Part shown: piece after piece, positions 16,552-29,694 of the stretch
Layout: each line of letters opens with the position of its first letter
How positions within the stretch are numbered: the first letter of the stretch is position 1
Assembly: GCA_000517565.1 (NCBI GenBank)
Contig: CP007051.1
Span: forward strand, 124,001 to 188,000
DNA from: Desulfurella acetivorans A63
GTDB taxonomy: Bacteria; Campylobacterota_A; Desulfurellia; Desulfurellales; Desulfurellaceae
DNA: 64,000 bases
Direction: 5' to 3'
Program-made: the position numbers and the translations under genes
Notes under the pieces: model-generated
The model's database searches: none
Told to the model about the DNA's origin: nothing
The model's input: the letters and a program-made list of their open reading frames with translations, nothing else

Positions 16552-17481
16552 ATGAAATTATTTTCCAGGCTTGTATTGGTAATTGCGGTATTATTTTTTG
16601 CAAGCAGGGCTTTTGCTGATGAGCTTGTTGTTATGCAGGCAGGAAGTTTGGCTAAACCGTTTAAAGAAATTGAAGAAGCTTTCAACAAGACTTATCACAC
16701 AAATGTAAAGTTTCAAAATGAAGCTTTTGGCAGTGTAAAGATTGTGAGAATGATTACAGATTTGCATGCTACACCGGATATTGTTGCACTGGCTGATTAT
16801 TCTTTGTTTCCAAAAGACCTGATGCCAAAATACACAAGCTGGTATTTGCAGTTTTCTACAAACCAGGAGGTATTGGCCTATACGCCAAAAAGTAAATATG
16901 CAAAACAAATCAATTCAAACAACTGGTATGAGATACTTTCAAAAAAGGATGTTAGCTGGGGTTACGGCAACCCAAACCTTGACCCAGGTGGCTATACAGC
17001 CGTTATGGTTTTAAAACTTGCTTCTATTTATTATCATAAGCCTCAACTTGCAGATTATCTTTTATCGCATGTCAATAAAAACAACATAAGACCAAAAGCT
17101 GAAGATTTGATTGCTTACCTAAAAGCAGGAGAGCTTGATTACGCTTTTGAGTATTTATCCATAGCAAAACAGTACGGTTTGGACTATGTACAATTACCAA
17201 ATGAAATAAACTTTGGTGATCCAAAATATGCAAAATATTATTCACAGGTATCATTTAAGTTAAAATCCGGTAAAGTAGCACCCGGTATACCAATAATTTA
17301 TGGCATATCAATACCCAATCAAGCAAAACACAAAGAACTAGCTGCAAAGTTTTTAGCCTTTTTAATTTCAAAAGAAGGTCAAAAAATATTAAGCGACAGT
17401 GGACAGCCAGCAATCAGTCCAGCTATAGCTGTAGGGGACATAGCTCAGATACCGCCAGTTGTTAAAAAATTGACTAAGTGA
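16552..17481 (+). CDS. wtpA: Tungstate/molybdate ABC transporter substrate-binding protein
   Basis: 309 aa from the ATG at 16552 (GGGTG upstream; a longer in-frame extension lacks a site). The signal peptide is about 21 residues, ending RAFA before [15 protein letters not shown]. The AGSL oxyanion-binding turn, [22 protein letters not shown] and PGIPIIYGI resemble WtpA/ModA-type proteins, closest to WtpA as far as I can judge by eye. It captures tungstate or molybdate in the periplasm for the permease that follows. Given the AOR genes, tungstate is the more likely ligand. The symbol is provisional. Confidence 0.85.
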   Translation: MKLFSRLVLVIAVLFFASRAFADELVVMQAGSLAKPFKEIEEAFNKTYHTNVKFQNEAFGSVKIVRMITDLHATPDIVALADYSLFPKDLMPKYTSWYLQFSTNQEVLAYTPKSKYAKQINSNNWYEILSKKDVSWGYGNPNLDPGGYTAVMVLKLASIYYHKPQLADYLLSHVNKNNIRPKAEDLIAYLKAGELDYAFEYLSIAKQYGLDYVQLPNEINFGDPKYAKYYSQVSFKLKSGKVAPGIPIIYGISIPNQAKHKELAAKFLAFLISKEGQKILSDSGQPAISPAIAVGDIAQIPPVVKKLTK

Positions 17482-17500
17482 GAGGAAGCTTTTTCCTCTC
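17480..17500 (+). other. Hairpin between substrate-binding protein and permease genes
   Basis: GAGAGGAA and TTCCTCTC pair perfectly (8 bp, 5-nt loop) from the wtpA stop codon onward. No T-tract. It could stabilise the wtpA message and lower permease translation, a common ratio control in ABC operons. Confidence 0.5.
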
Positions 17501-17510
17501 TTCTATCAAT

Positions 17511-18296
17511 ATGAAGCACAATTATTTAAGCGATAAAGCTCTAAAAGTTTCATTTTTAATCATAAGTTTTTTAGTGATTTTTTTTATAATTGCTCCTCTT
17601 GCGCGTCTTGTGCTTTTTATAAATCTAAAGACTGTTAGCGTAATAGAGCAAAGTTCTGTATTGGAAGCAATTTTTAATAGTCTTTCTTTATCGTTTATTT
17701 GCGGATTGATTTCTATAATAGTTGGTGTGCCATTTGCTTATCTTTTGTCTAAAAATTTTTTTAAAAGATTCAACAAGTTTGTAGAAACAATATCTGATAT
17801 CCCAATTTCTATACCACACACTGTAGCTGGTATAGCTTTGTTATTTATATATGGGAAAGAAGGTATTATCGGCAGTCTTTCTTATAAGTTATTTAAATTT
17901 CAGATTACAGGTACGCGCATTGCCATTACAATAGCAATGCTGTTTGTGTCTTTGCCGTATATGGTTAATGCTGCTAAAGAAAGTTTTAAAAGCATTGATA
18001 AAGAACTTGAAAAAACAGCAAAAATGCTTGGTGCAAGCGAGTTTAATATCTTTAGAGATATTTACCTGCCATTATCAAAAAGTGCAATTTATTCTGGTTT
18101 TATATTGGTATGGGCAAGGGCTATTTCTGAGTTTGGAGCAGTCGTTATGCTTGCATATTATCCAATGACAGCTCCTGTTAAAATTTACAATGCTTTTAAC
18201 GAAATGAACCTTGAGACATCAGCTGCTATTGCAGCCTACCTTTTGCTTATATGTATTGGTTTCTTTTTGACACTTAGGTTTTTGATAAAGCGATGA
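17511..18296 (+). CDS. wtpB: Tungstate/molybdate ABC transporter permease
   Basis: 261 aa inner-membrane protein with about six helices. The cytoplasmic loop that contacts the ATPase is AKMLGASEFNIFRDIYLPLS (about residues 175-194), followed by the helix with SEFGAVVML, typical of the ModB/WtpB/CysT group. The start is uncertain: the ATG at 17511 has no Shine-Dalgarno, and an in-frame GTG at 17478 overlaps the wtpA stop, adding 11 residues encoded by the hairpin. Translational coupling to wtpA is likely either way. The stop overlaps the start of the ATPase gene. Confidence 0.87.
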   Translation: MKHNYLSDKALKVSFLIISFLVIFFIIAPLARLVLFINLKTVSVIEQSSVLEAIFNSLSLSFICGLISIIVGVPFAYLLSKNFFKRFNKFVETISDIPISIPHTVAGIALLFIYGKEGIIGSLSYKLFKFQITGTRIAITIAMLFVSLPYMVNAAKESFKSIDKELEKTAKMLGASEFNIFRDIYLPLSKSAIYSGFILVWARAISEFGAVVMLAYYPMTAPVKIYNAFNEMNLETSAAIAAYLLLICIGFFLTLRFLIKR

Positions 18297-19311
18297 ATGT
18301 TTTGGAAGTTGAAAATTTAAATGCTACATTTGGCAGCTTTAGATTAAAAGATATAAGTTTTAGTTTAAAAGACAATAGCATTTTAGTAATACTTGGCAAA
18401 AATGGCGCAGGAAAAACCAAGTTGCTTGAGTGTTTATGTGGTTTAGAGCCTATCACATCAGCATTCTAAAAAATACAAATATAGCATACAAAAAGCCACA
18501 GGAAAGAAAAATAGGCTATATTGGTTCAAACCTGGGATTATTTCCACACTTAAGTATTTTGGAAAACGTATCTTATGGTTTAAAGTTCAATAAAGGCAGA
18601 TTAAAACTTGAAGAAATAATAGATATATTCAACTTGAAAGATTTTTTAAAAAGAAAACCACACCAGCTAAGTAGCGGACAAAAACAAAGAGTTGCCCTTG
18701 CAAGAACGCTTTGCACTGACCCTGGTATTATCTTGTTTGACGAGCCCACATCCGATATTTCTTATCTTGAAAAACCTCTTTTATTAAAAGAGATAAAAGC
18801 TATATTAAAAAAATTTAATTACGCAAGCTTGTTTGTAACACACGATATCACAGAAGCAATTTATGTAGCTGATTATATAGGCATTATGAGCGATGGGTAT
18901 CTGAAGTATATCCAGAGCTCAAGCGAGTTTTTGATTTCCCCATACGATATGTATGGTGCAGAATTTTTGGATTTCAATATTTTAAAAGCAAAACGCACTT
19001 CGATAGATAAAGTTAGCATACAAGATCAAATTATAACTACAGACAATCTAGAATTTGATAAAGTGCTTTGTCTTATAAGACCAGATGTGATTATTTTAAC
19101 AAGACAAAAAACAAATCTTGAAAATTGTTTACCATGCGAGGTAATGGATTATAGTTTCAACGGACATGTGTATAGTGTTTATTTAAATTGCGGCTTTAAG
19201 CTAAAAGCAAGTCTCACAAAATACTATTTTGATGAGCTGAATATAAAAATTGGCACCAATGTTTATGCAAGCTTTTCTAGAACGTCTGTTAGAATTTTGC
19301 CAGATCAATAG
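18293..19311 (+). pseudogene. wtpC: Tungstate/molybdate ABC transporter ATPase, split by a -1 frameshift
   Basis: The ATG at 18293 overlaps the permease stop and opens a frame holding Walker A (GKNGAGKTKLLE), which hits TAA at 18467-18469 after 58 codons. The rest of the ATPase continues one base back in another frame: LFPHLSILENV, signature LSSGQKQRVALARTL, Walker B IILFDEP, H-loop FVTHDIT, and a C-terminal domain (about 240-330) as in ModC/PotA-type ATPases. Joining the frames near 18455-18462 gives about 339 aa with everything in order. No convincing slippery heptamer is visible, so a one-base deletion or sequencing error is likelier than programmed frameshifting. Confidence 0.85.
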
Positions 19312-19350
19312 TTGAAAAAAATTACATTATAGCTAATATATTCAATATTA

Positions 19351-19382
19351 AATGCTTTGTGGCAAAGAGCCATTTTTGCATT
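19351..19382 (+). other. Imperfect hairpin upstream of xth
   Basis: AATGC (19351) pairs with GCATT (19378-19382), and TGGC (19360) with GCCA (19369-19372) around an AAAGA loop. It lies between the ABC ATPase and xth. It may end the tungsten transcript, but no T-tract follows. Confidence 0.3.
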
Positions 19383-19418
19383 GAAGGTAATAAATTAAAT
19401 TTTTAGAAAGGAAAAGTA

Positions 19419-20204
19419 ATGAGAATAGCTACATGGAACGTAAACTCTATTAGAGTTAGGCTTGATAAAATTTTAGATTGGATAATCCAAAAAAACATAG
19501 ATGTTATAGCTATGCAAGAAATTAAAGCACCGGATGATAAATTTCCATATAATAATTTCAAAGATTTAGGTTATAATGTTGAAAGTTTTGGAGAAGTTGG
19601 TTTTAATGGTGTTGCAATTGCTTCGAAATTCCCAATGGAAAACATTAAAAAAGGTTTTGCACTTGATGCAAGAGCCCAAAAGCGTATGATAAGCTGCGAA
19701 ATTAATAGTATTAAAATTATAAATGTGTACATACCAAACGGTAAACAAGTTGGAACAGGTGATTATTACTATAAGTTAGATTACCTTTCTAAATTAAAAG
19801 AGTATTTAATTTCTTTAATGAAAGATACAAAACAAATAATACTTATGGGTGATTTAAATGTTGCATTATCAGACCTGGATGTTTATAATAGCTCACAGAT
19901 GAGTGATCAAATCGGCTTTACACACTCAGAGAAAAATGCCTTACAGGATATATTAAATATCGGTTTTTTTGATATATGTCGCGAGTTTCATAAAGACAAA
20001 AAACTATTTAGTTTTTGGGATTATAGAGCAAATTCTTTTTTAAGAAACAAAGGCATGAGGGTAGATTATATTTTGACAACAAAAGAAATTTTTGAAAAAG
20101 TCGTGTTGTGCGATATAGACGAAAAAGAACGTGCAAAGCCTGGTGCATCTGACCACGCACCAGTTTATGCAAAAGTAAACATTAATACAGGCGGTGTATC
20201 ATGA
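19419..20204 (+). CDS. xth: Exodeoxyribonuclease III / AP endonuclease
   Basis: 261 aa, full length for the ExoIII family. Motifs: [29 protein letters not shown] with the metal-binding Glu, IYNVYIPNG-like [36 protein letters not shown] and the catalytic [10 protein letters not shown] at the C-terminus. It cuts DNA at abasic sites during base-excision repair. GAAAGG precedes the ATG. The stop overlaps the glyQ start (ATGA), an unusual pairing that makes xth, glyQ and glyS one likely transcript. Confidence 0.95.
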   Translation: MRIATWNVNSIRVRLDKILDWIIQKNIDVIAMQEIKAPDDKFPYNNFKDLGYNVESFGEVGFNGVAIASKFPMENIKKGFALDARAQKRMISCEINSIKIINVYIPNGKQVGTGDYYYKLDYLSKLKEYLISLMKDTKQIILMGDLNVALSDLDVYNSSQMSDQIGFTHSEKNALQDILNIGFFDICREFHKDKKLFSFWDYRANSFLRNKGMRVDYILTTKEIFEKVVLCDIDEKERAKPGASDHAPVYAKVNINTGGVS

Positions 20205-21039
20205 ATTATCAGGACATACCACTAAAATTATCGGAGTTTTGGAAATCGAAAGGCTGTGTAATATTGCAACCCTACGATATTGAGTCTGGTGCAGGAACAT
20301 TTCATCCTGCTACAGTATTAAAATCGCTTGGCGATAAGCCCTGGAGTGTTGCCTATACTGCTCCTTCAAGAAGACCAACCGATGGTAGGTATGGTGAAAA
20401 TCCCAATAGACTCCAGCATTACTACCAATATCAAGTAATTATTAAGCCCTCACCGGAAAACATTCAGGAAATGTATTTAGAAAGTCTTGAATTCTTAGGC
20501 ATATCGGTAAAGCAACACGATATAAGGTTTGTTGAAGATAACTGGGAATCTCCTACGCTTGGCGCATGGGGTCTTGGCTGGGAAGTATGGTTAGATGGTA
20601 TGGAAGTAACACAGTTTACATATTTTCAGCAAATAGGTGGTGTTGATTTAAAACTCATACCTGTCGAAATAACGTATGGCACAGAAAGACTTGGTATGTA
20701 TATTCAAGGTGTAGAAAATGTTTTTGATATGAAATTTAACGATCATTTAACTTATGGCGATATTCATAAGCACGATGAATGGGAATATTCTACATACAAT
20801 TTTGAAGTTGCTGATGTAAAAATGCTTTTTGAGTTATTTAACATGTTTGAAAATGAATCAAACAGGTGCATACAGGCTAATCTTATAAGGCCAGCGTATG
20901 ATTATTGTATTAAATGTTCTCATGTTTTTAACCTGCTTGATGCAAGGAGTGCAATTAGCGTATCAGAGCGTACGCATTATATAAAAAGGGTGCGCGATCT
21001 GGCTGTTGCCATAGCAAAAGCTTATGTAGGAGAAAGCCA

Positions 21040-21043
<4 letters not shown>
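20201..21043 (+). CDS. glyQ: Glycyl-tRNA synthetase alpha subunit
   Basis: 280 aa class II synthetase alpha chain of the bacterial alpha2beta2 type. It starts [20 protein letters not shown], then [35 protein letters not shown] (motif 2 region) and [15 protein letters not shown]-like [14 protein letters not shown], with [12 protein letters not shown] as motif 3. It activates glycine and charges tRNA-Gly with the beta subunit next door. Its stop overlaps the glyS start (ATGA). Length is typical. Confidence 0.97.
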
Positions 21044-25025
<3,982 letters not shown>

Positions 25026-25388
25026 TTGATGCTAATTTGAACCGTTCAAAAGAAGCTCTTCGCGTAGTTGAAGATATAATAAGGTTTGAGTATGATGATG
25101 AAGAATTAGCAACTTTCTCTAAAAGTATACGTGCACTTTTAGGTTCTATTGCAAAAAAACATATTGATTCAATTGAACACAGAGATACACAAAATGACTG
25201 TTTAACAAAAGTAACACTGAAAGAAGAAAAAAATAGAGATTCTTTATTTGATGTTTTAATTGCAAACTTTAAAAGAACCGAGGAATCTTTACGTGTTTTG
25301 GAAGAAGTCTTTAAATTAATTGATATTGACAGTTCATTATTATGCAAACATGCAAGATACGATACTTATATACTGGAAAAAAAAGTGT

Positions 25389-27188
25389 ATGATAGATATA
25401 AAAAACATTAGAAATTTTTCAATCATAGCCCATATTGATCATGGCAAATCAACGCTTGCTGATAGACTGATTGAAAAAACCGGTTCTCTTGATAAAAGGC
25501 AGATGAAAGATCAAGTTTTAGATAATCTTGAAGTGGAACGCAGGCATGGTATAACCGTAAAAGCTCAGGCTGTTAGAATGGAGTATTTATACGACGGTGT
25601 CTTATACGAATTAAATATGATTGATACTCCAGGGCATGCTGATTTTACATACGAGGTATCAAAAAGCTTATCAGCATGCGAGGGTGCATTGCTTGTAGTT
25701 GATGCTACACAAGGTGTTGAGGCACAAACGGTTGCAAATTTATATTTGGCTTTAGAAAATAATTTAGAAATAATACCTGTTATAAACAAAATAGATTTAC
25801 CCACAGCAGATATAGAAAAAACAAAAAGTGAAATAGAAAATTTGGGTTTAGATGCTTCTGGTGCTATTTTGATTTCAGCAAAAAACGATATAGGTACAGA
25901 TAAAGTTTTGGAAGCCATAATAAAATATATACCTCCACCAAAAATCAATAACGAAGAGACACTTAAAGCTCTTATTATTGATTCATGGTATGATAATTAT
26001 AAAGGTGTTGTGTGTCTTGTTAGAGTATTTGAAGGTGAGATTAAGATCCATGACCGTGTAATGATATTTTCAAATAAAAAAGAGTATAATGTTGAAAGTA
26101 TAAGCGTATTGACACCAAAACCAAAAGAAATAGAAACTTTGCATGCCGGTGAAGTTGGTATTTTAATATCCAATATTAAAAATATAGATGATGTGCTTGT
26201 TGGTGATACAATAACACTTGCAAGTAATCCTGCAAAAGCTGCCCTGAAGGGTTTTAAAAAGATAAAACCTTTTGTATATGCAGGTATATACCCAACTGAC
26301 ACTGAAAAATATGATGATCTTAAAGAAGGTTTAGAAAAACTTAAATTAAATGACTCAAGTTTAGAGTTTGAACCAGAAAAAAGCGATTCTTTAGGTTTTG
26401 GCTTTAGATGTGGCTTTTTGGGCATGCTCCATATGAATATAACAAAAGAACGCTTAGAAGAAGAATTTGATTTAGATATAGTTGTTACAACCCCTTCTGT
26501 TTTGTATAAAGTAGAAAAAACAGATGGTAGCATAATTGAGATATCAAATCCCAAAGACTTACCTGAACCCCAATTTATTAGATCTATTTTAGAGCCTTAT
26601 GTAAGCATTGATGTTATAACTCCTTCTGAGTATATTGGTAGCGTATTAAACTTGTTGCAGGAAAAAAGAGGATATCAAAAAAATTTAAGCTATTTATCTG
26701 CAAATAGATGTTTAATTACTTACAGTGCTCCTTTATCTGAAACAATAACAAACTTTTATGACACACTTAAATCAATAACAAGGGGTTACGCTTCTTTTAA
26801 TTACGAATTCGAAGGCTATAAACCATCGGATCTTGTAAAAATGATAATTTTAATCAACAATGAACCTATAGATAGCTTTTCTCAAATCGTCCACAAGGAT
26901 AAAGCTTACGCTCAGGCTCGCGAGGTTTTAACTAAATTAAAAGAATTTGTGCCAAGACAATTGTTTGAGATAAGGCTTCAGGCAAAAGTAGGTGGCAAAA
27001 TTATAGCAAAAGAGGAAATAAAAGCTCTTCGAAAAGATGTGCTTGCAAAATGCTATGGTGGTGATATAACACGCAAAAGAAAACTATTAGAAAAGCAAAA
27101 AGAAGGCAAAAAAAAGTTAAAACAATTAGGAAAGGTTGCTATATCAAAGGAGGCCTTTATGAAACTTTTGGAACCCACAAAAAGATAA
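25389..27188 (+). CDS. lepA: Elongation factor 4 (LepA)
   Basis: 599 aa, the normal LepA length from the ATG at 25389 (MIDIKNIRNFSIIAHIDHG); a longer frame would extend into the preceding gene. GTPase motifs: AHIDHGKSTLADRL (G1), DTPGHADF (G3) and INKIDLP (G4). The LepA-specific C-terminus follows, with CYGGDITRKRKLLEKQKEGK and KEAFMKLL. It back-translocates or remodels stalled ribosomes. lepB follows 12 nt later, a common lepA-lepB pairing. Confidence 0.97.
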   Translation: MIDIKNIRNFSIIAHIDHGKSTLADRLIEKTGSLDKRQMKDQVLDNLEVERRHGITVKAQAVRMEYLYDGVLYELNMIDTPGHADFTYEVSKSLSACEGALLVVDATQGVEAQTVANLYLALENNLEIIPVINKIDLPTADIEKTKSEIENLGLDASGAILISAKNDIGTDKVLEAIIKYIPPPKINNEETLKALIIDSWYDNYKGVVCLVRVFEGEIKIHDRVMIFSNKKEYNVESISVLTPKPKEIETLHAGEVGILISNIKNIDDVLVGDTITLASNPAKAALKGFKKIKPFVYAGIYPTDTEKYDDLKEGLEKLKLNDSSLEFEPEKSDSLGFGFRCGFLGMLHMNITKERLEEEFDLDIVVTTPSVLYKVEKTDGSIIEISNPKDLPEPQFIRSILEPYVSIDVITPSEYIGSVLNLLQEKRGYQKNLSYLSANRCLITYSAPLSETITNFYDTLKSITRGYASFNYEFEGYKPSDLVKMIILINNEPIDSFSQIVHKDKAYAQAREVLTKLKEFVPRQLFEIRLQAKVGGKIIAKEEIKALRKDVLAKCYGGDITRKRKLLEKQKEGKKKLKQLGKVAISKEAFMKLLEPTKR

Positions 27189-27200
27189 AAAGGAGTAGTT

Positions 27201-27845
27201 ATGTCAAAAAAATTTTGGGATTGGACAAAATCAATACTTATAGCGCTATTAATAGCGCTTTTTATAAGGACATTTTTTATTGAAGCTTTTAAAATTCCAT
27301 CTGGTTCAATGGAGCCTACACTATTGCCAGGTGATTATATACTTGTAAACAAGATATCATATGGTATAAAAATACCTTTTACGCATGAATTTTTATGGAA
27401 AGGCAAAGACCCTAAAGTTGGAGATATTGTAGTTTTTAGGTATCCACCTGACCCAAGCGTGCATTTTATCAAACGTTGCATGGGTGTACCAGGTGATACG
27501 GTTCAGATAATAAACAGGCAGGTTTATATAAATGGTAAAAAAGTCTATGAACCATACGCTTATTTTTCGAGTCCTATTATTTATCCAAGAAATACTCAAA
27601 TACCAGGCATTACAACGCCCTACGGTTCAAGAGATAATTGGGGGCCTGTTAAGGTTCCACCACATGAGTATTTTATGATGGGCGATAACAGAGACAATTC
27701 TTACGATTCAAGATTTTGGGGTTTTGTGCCACGCTATGATATTACAGGTGAGCCATTTATTATTTATTTTTCAATTTATCATTGGAAAATAAGGTTCAAT
27801 CGAATATTTAAAATTATAAATACAAATGCTCAAGATGGAAGATAA
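27201..27845 (+). CDS. lepB: Signal peptidase I
   Basis: 214 aa. One N-terminal membrane helix (residues 10-25) is followed by the catalytic serine in IPSGSMEPTLLPGDY and the catalytic lysine in FIKRCMGVPGD. The family box is GDNRDNSYDSRFWG. It cleaves signal peptides from exported proteins on the outer face of the inner membrane. AAGGAG lies before the ATG. It overlaps pgsA by 11 nt. Confidence 0.96.
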   Translation: MSKKFWDWTKSILIALLIALFIRTFFIEAFKIPSGSMEPTLLPGDYILVNKISYGIKIPFTHEFLWKGKDPKVGDIVVFRYPPDPSVHFIKRCMGVPGDTVQIINRQVYINGKKVYEPYAYFSSPIIYPRNTQIPGITTPYGSRDNWGPVKVPPHEYFMMGDNRDNSYDSRFWGFVPRYDITGEPFIIYFSIYHWKIRFNRIFKIINTNAQDGR

Positions 27846-28395
27846 ATTTTGCGATGAAAAAATTATAAATTTACCAAATAGTTTATCCTTTTTTAGAATT
27901 ATACTCATTGCTCCAACAATCTATTTACTTTTAAATGAGTTTTACAAGCAGGCTTTTTTTGTATTATTTATTGCATCAATCACAGACTTTCTTGATGGTT
28001 TTTTGGCTAGAAAGTTAAACCAGACTACACTTATTGGCAAACTTCTTGATCCTTTGGCAGATAAAATTTTGATAAATTATGCATTTTTGCTTTTTACAAT
28101 AAAAGGAGCTATACCACAATTTTTATGGGTTACAGTATTTTTTAAAGATACAGTTTTGATTGTTGGAAGCCTTGTAATTTTGACATACAATAAAGAACAT
28201 GTCATAAAAAGCTCTTATGCAGGTAAACTTGCTACATTTTTTCAAATTGTTCTTTTGCTTTATATTTTGTTTGAGAAACTTAATATTTTGCACAATAATT
28301 TAGCTTTAAGTGTTATCGTATATATAACTTTTGCATTTTCGATTTTTGCCCTCTTGCATTATGTAAAAAAAGCTTTATACTTAATTAAAACTTAA
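27835..28395 (+). CDS. pgsA: CDP-alcohol phosphatidyltransferase (PgsA-like)
   Basis: 186 aa membrane protein with about five helices. The CDP-alcohol transferase motif is complete: TDFLDGFLARKLNQTTLIGK then LLDPLADK, covering all conserved Asp, Gly and Arg residues. It starts INLPNSLSFFRIILIAPTIY, as PgsA proteins do, so phosphatidylglycerophosphate synthesis is most likely; other CDP-alcohol substrates cannot be excluded. The ATG at 27835 is preferred over a frame-mate at 27826. Confidence 0.9.
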   Translation: MEDKFCDEKIINLPNSLSFFRIILIAPTIYLLLNEFYKQAFFVLFIASITDFLDGFLARKLNQTTLIGKLLDPLADKILINYAFLLFTIKGAIPQFLWVTVFFKDTVLIVGSLVILTYNKEHVIKSSYAGKLATFFQIVLLLYILFEKLNILHNNLALSVIVYITFAFSIFALLHYVKKALYLIKT

Positions 28396-28407
28396 TGGAG
28401 GTTTTTA

Positions 28408-28602
28408 ATGAAAAAAAATGTAGGTGGACTTGACCAAAAGATTAGATACGCAGTTGGTGCTGGTTTGATTTTATGTGGATTACTAAAAAAGAAAGCACTC
28501 ATTGTTCCAGGCGCGATGGTGCTTGGCACTGCAATCTTGCAAAAATGTACATTGTACGATTTAATAGGTGTAAATACATATGAACGCAGACAGGATAATT
28601 AA
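28408..28602 (+). CDS. DUF2892 (YgaP-type) small membrane protein
   Basis: 64 aa: KKNVGGLDQKIRYAVGAGLI leads into two short hydrophobic segments and ends near CTLYDLIGVNTY. This is the DUF2892 pattern, also found as the membrane part of the rhodanese YgaP. Function unknown. TGGAGG precedes the ATG. It overlaps the next gene by 23 nt and sits in the lepB-pgsA transcript. Confidence 0.85.
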   Translation: MKKNVGGLDQKIRYAVGAGLILCGLLKKKALIVPGAMVLGTAILQKCTLYDLIGVNTYERRQDN

Positions 28603-29674
28603 AAAAATACTCAAAGACAATATGGGTTTGAAGCCATATGAGCGATGTCTTGTGTTTACAGATATTCTAAATGAGGATGTTGATGAAAAAGAAAAATTAC
28701 GAAGGAAAAAGCTTCCATACATAGCAAAAGCTTTTTTTGAAGAAGCATCCAATATTGCAAAAGCGTTTTATTATGAGTATCCATCACTAGGCTCACCTGC
28801 AAGTGAGCCACCTTTTGAGCTTTGGGAAATAGCTTTTGGGAAATCCTGTACAAGTCAGTTTAAACACCTAAAAGACAAAATAATTGCTAAGACTTTAAGT
28901 GATGAAGAAAAGGCTTTTATAGAAGATATTGTCAAACAAAAGTGCGATTGTGTAGATGTTATTATTGCGCTGCCAAATTATTCTACAAGCCACACATTTT
29001 TTAGAAAACTTTTAACCAATAGCTGCAAAAGCAGATTTGCAAGCATGCCATTATTTGACGAAAGTATGCTTTTTGGACCATTAAGCATTGACATAGAAGA
29101 ACTAAAAGATAAAACGCTTCAAGTATACGAGGTCGTAAAAAACGCTAAAATAATAAAAATTAATGCCAAAAATGGCACACAAATAGAGTTTAATTTAGAA
29201 GGTAGAGAATTTTTAACTGATTATGGTTTATTGGATAAACCGGGTAGTTTTGGAAATTTACCTGCCGGAGAAGTGTTTATTGCACCAAATGAAGGCAAAA
29301 CAAATGGTTATTTTGTAGCAGAGTTTGGACCTACATTTAAGTTTGATGGTAATTTATGTTTTGTTATAAAAGATGGTATGCTAAATGAAATTATAGGAAG
29401 TGATAATTACGCTAAAACGCTAAAAAAGATAATTGATCAGCATCCACAAGCTGCAAATGTAGCTGAGCTTGGCATTGGTACAAACACTAAGGCAAAAGAT
29501 CCACTCAATATCCTAGAAGCTGAAAAAATTTACAGAACCATACATATGGCTTTGGGAGACAATTCATCTTTTGGCGGCAAAGTTAGTGTCCCATTTCATC
29601 AGGATTTTGTACTTTTTAATCCCAATGTGATTGTTATAAAAGACGATGGTTCTCAATATTTGAATTTTGATTAA
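28580..29674 (+). CDS. M29-family aminopeptidase
   Basis: 364 aa metallopeptidase of the aminopeptidase T/AmpS family. The metal-site segments are visible: GNLPAGEVFIAPNEG (Glu), AELGIGTNTKAK (Glu), YRTIHMALGDNSSFGG and VPFHQDFVLFNP (His and Asp). It removes N-terminal residues from peptides in the cytoplasm. The N-terminal half (1-150) is more diverged than usual. The ATG at 28580 lies in the end of the DUF2892 gene. Confidence 0.87.
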   Translation: MNADRIIKKILKDNMGLKPYERCLVFTDILNEDVDEKEKLRRKKLPYIAKAFFEEASNIAKAFYYEYPSLGSPASEPPFELWEIAFGKSCTSQFKHLKDKIIAKTLSDEEKAFIEDIVKQKCDCVDVIIALPNYSTSHTFFRKLLTNSCKSRFASMPLFDESMLFGPLSIDIEELKDKTLQVYEVVKNAKIIKINAKNGTQIEFNLEGREFLTDYGLLDKPGSFGNLPAGEVFIAPNEGKTNGYFVAEFGPTFKFDGNLCFVIKDGMLNEIIGSDNYAKTLKKIIDQHPQAANVAELGIGTNTKAKDPLNILEAEKIYRTIHMALGDNSSFGGKVSVPFHQDFVLFNPNVIVIKDDGSQYLNFD

Positions 29675-29694
29675 TTAGTTAAGGTGGAGGATGT

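Noticed and set aside
18450-18475. Programmed -1 frameshifting at the ATPase gene break
   Set aside because: The only A-rich run comes after the zero-frame stop, and no X-XXY-YYZ heptamer or downstream structure is visible before it.
25997-26554. A 185-codon open frame antisense to lepA
   Set aside because: Shadow of a strongly conserved gene; no motif, no start signal.
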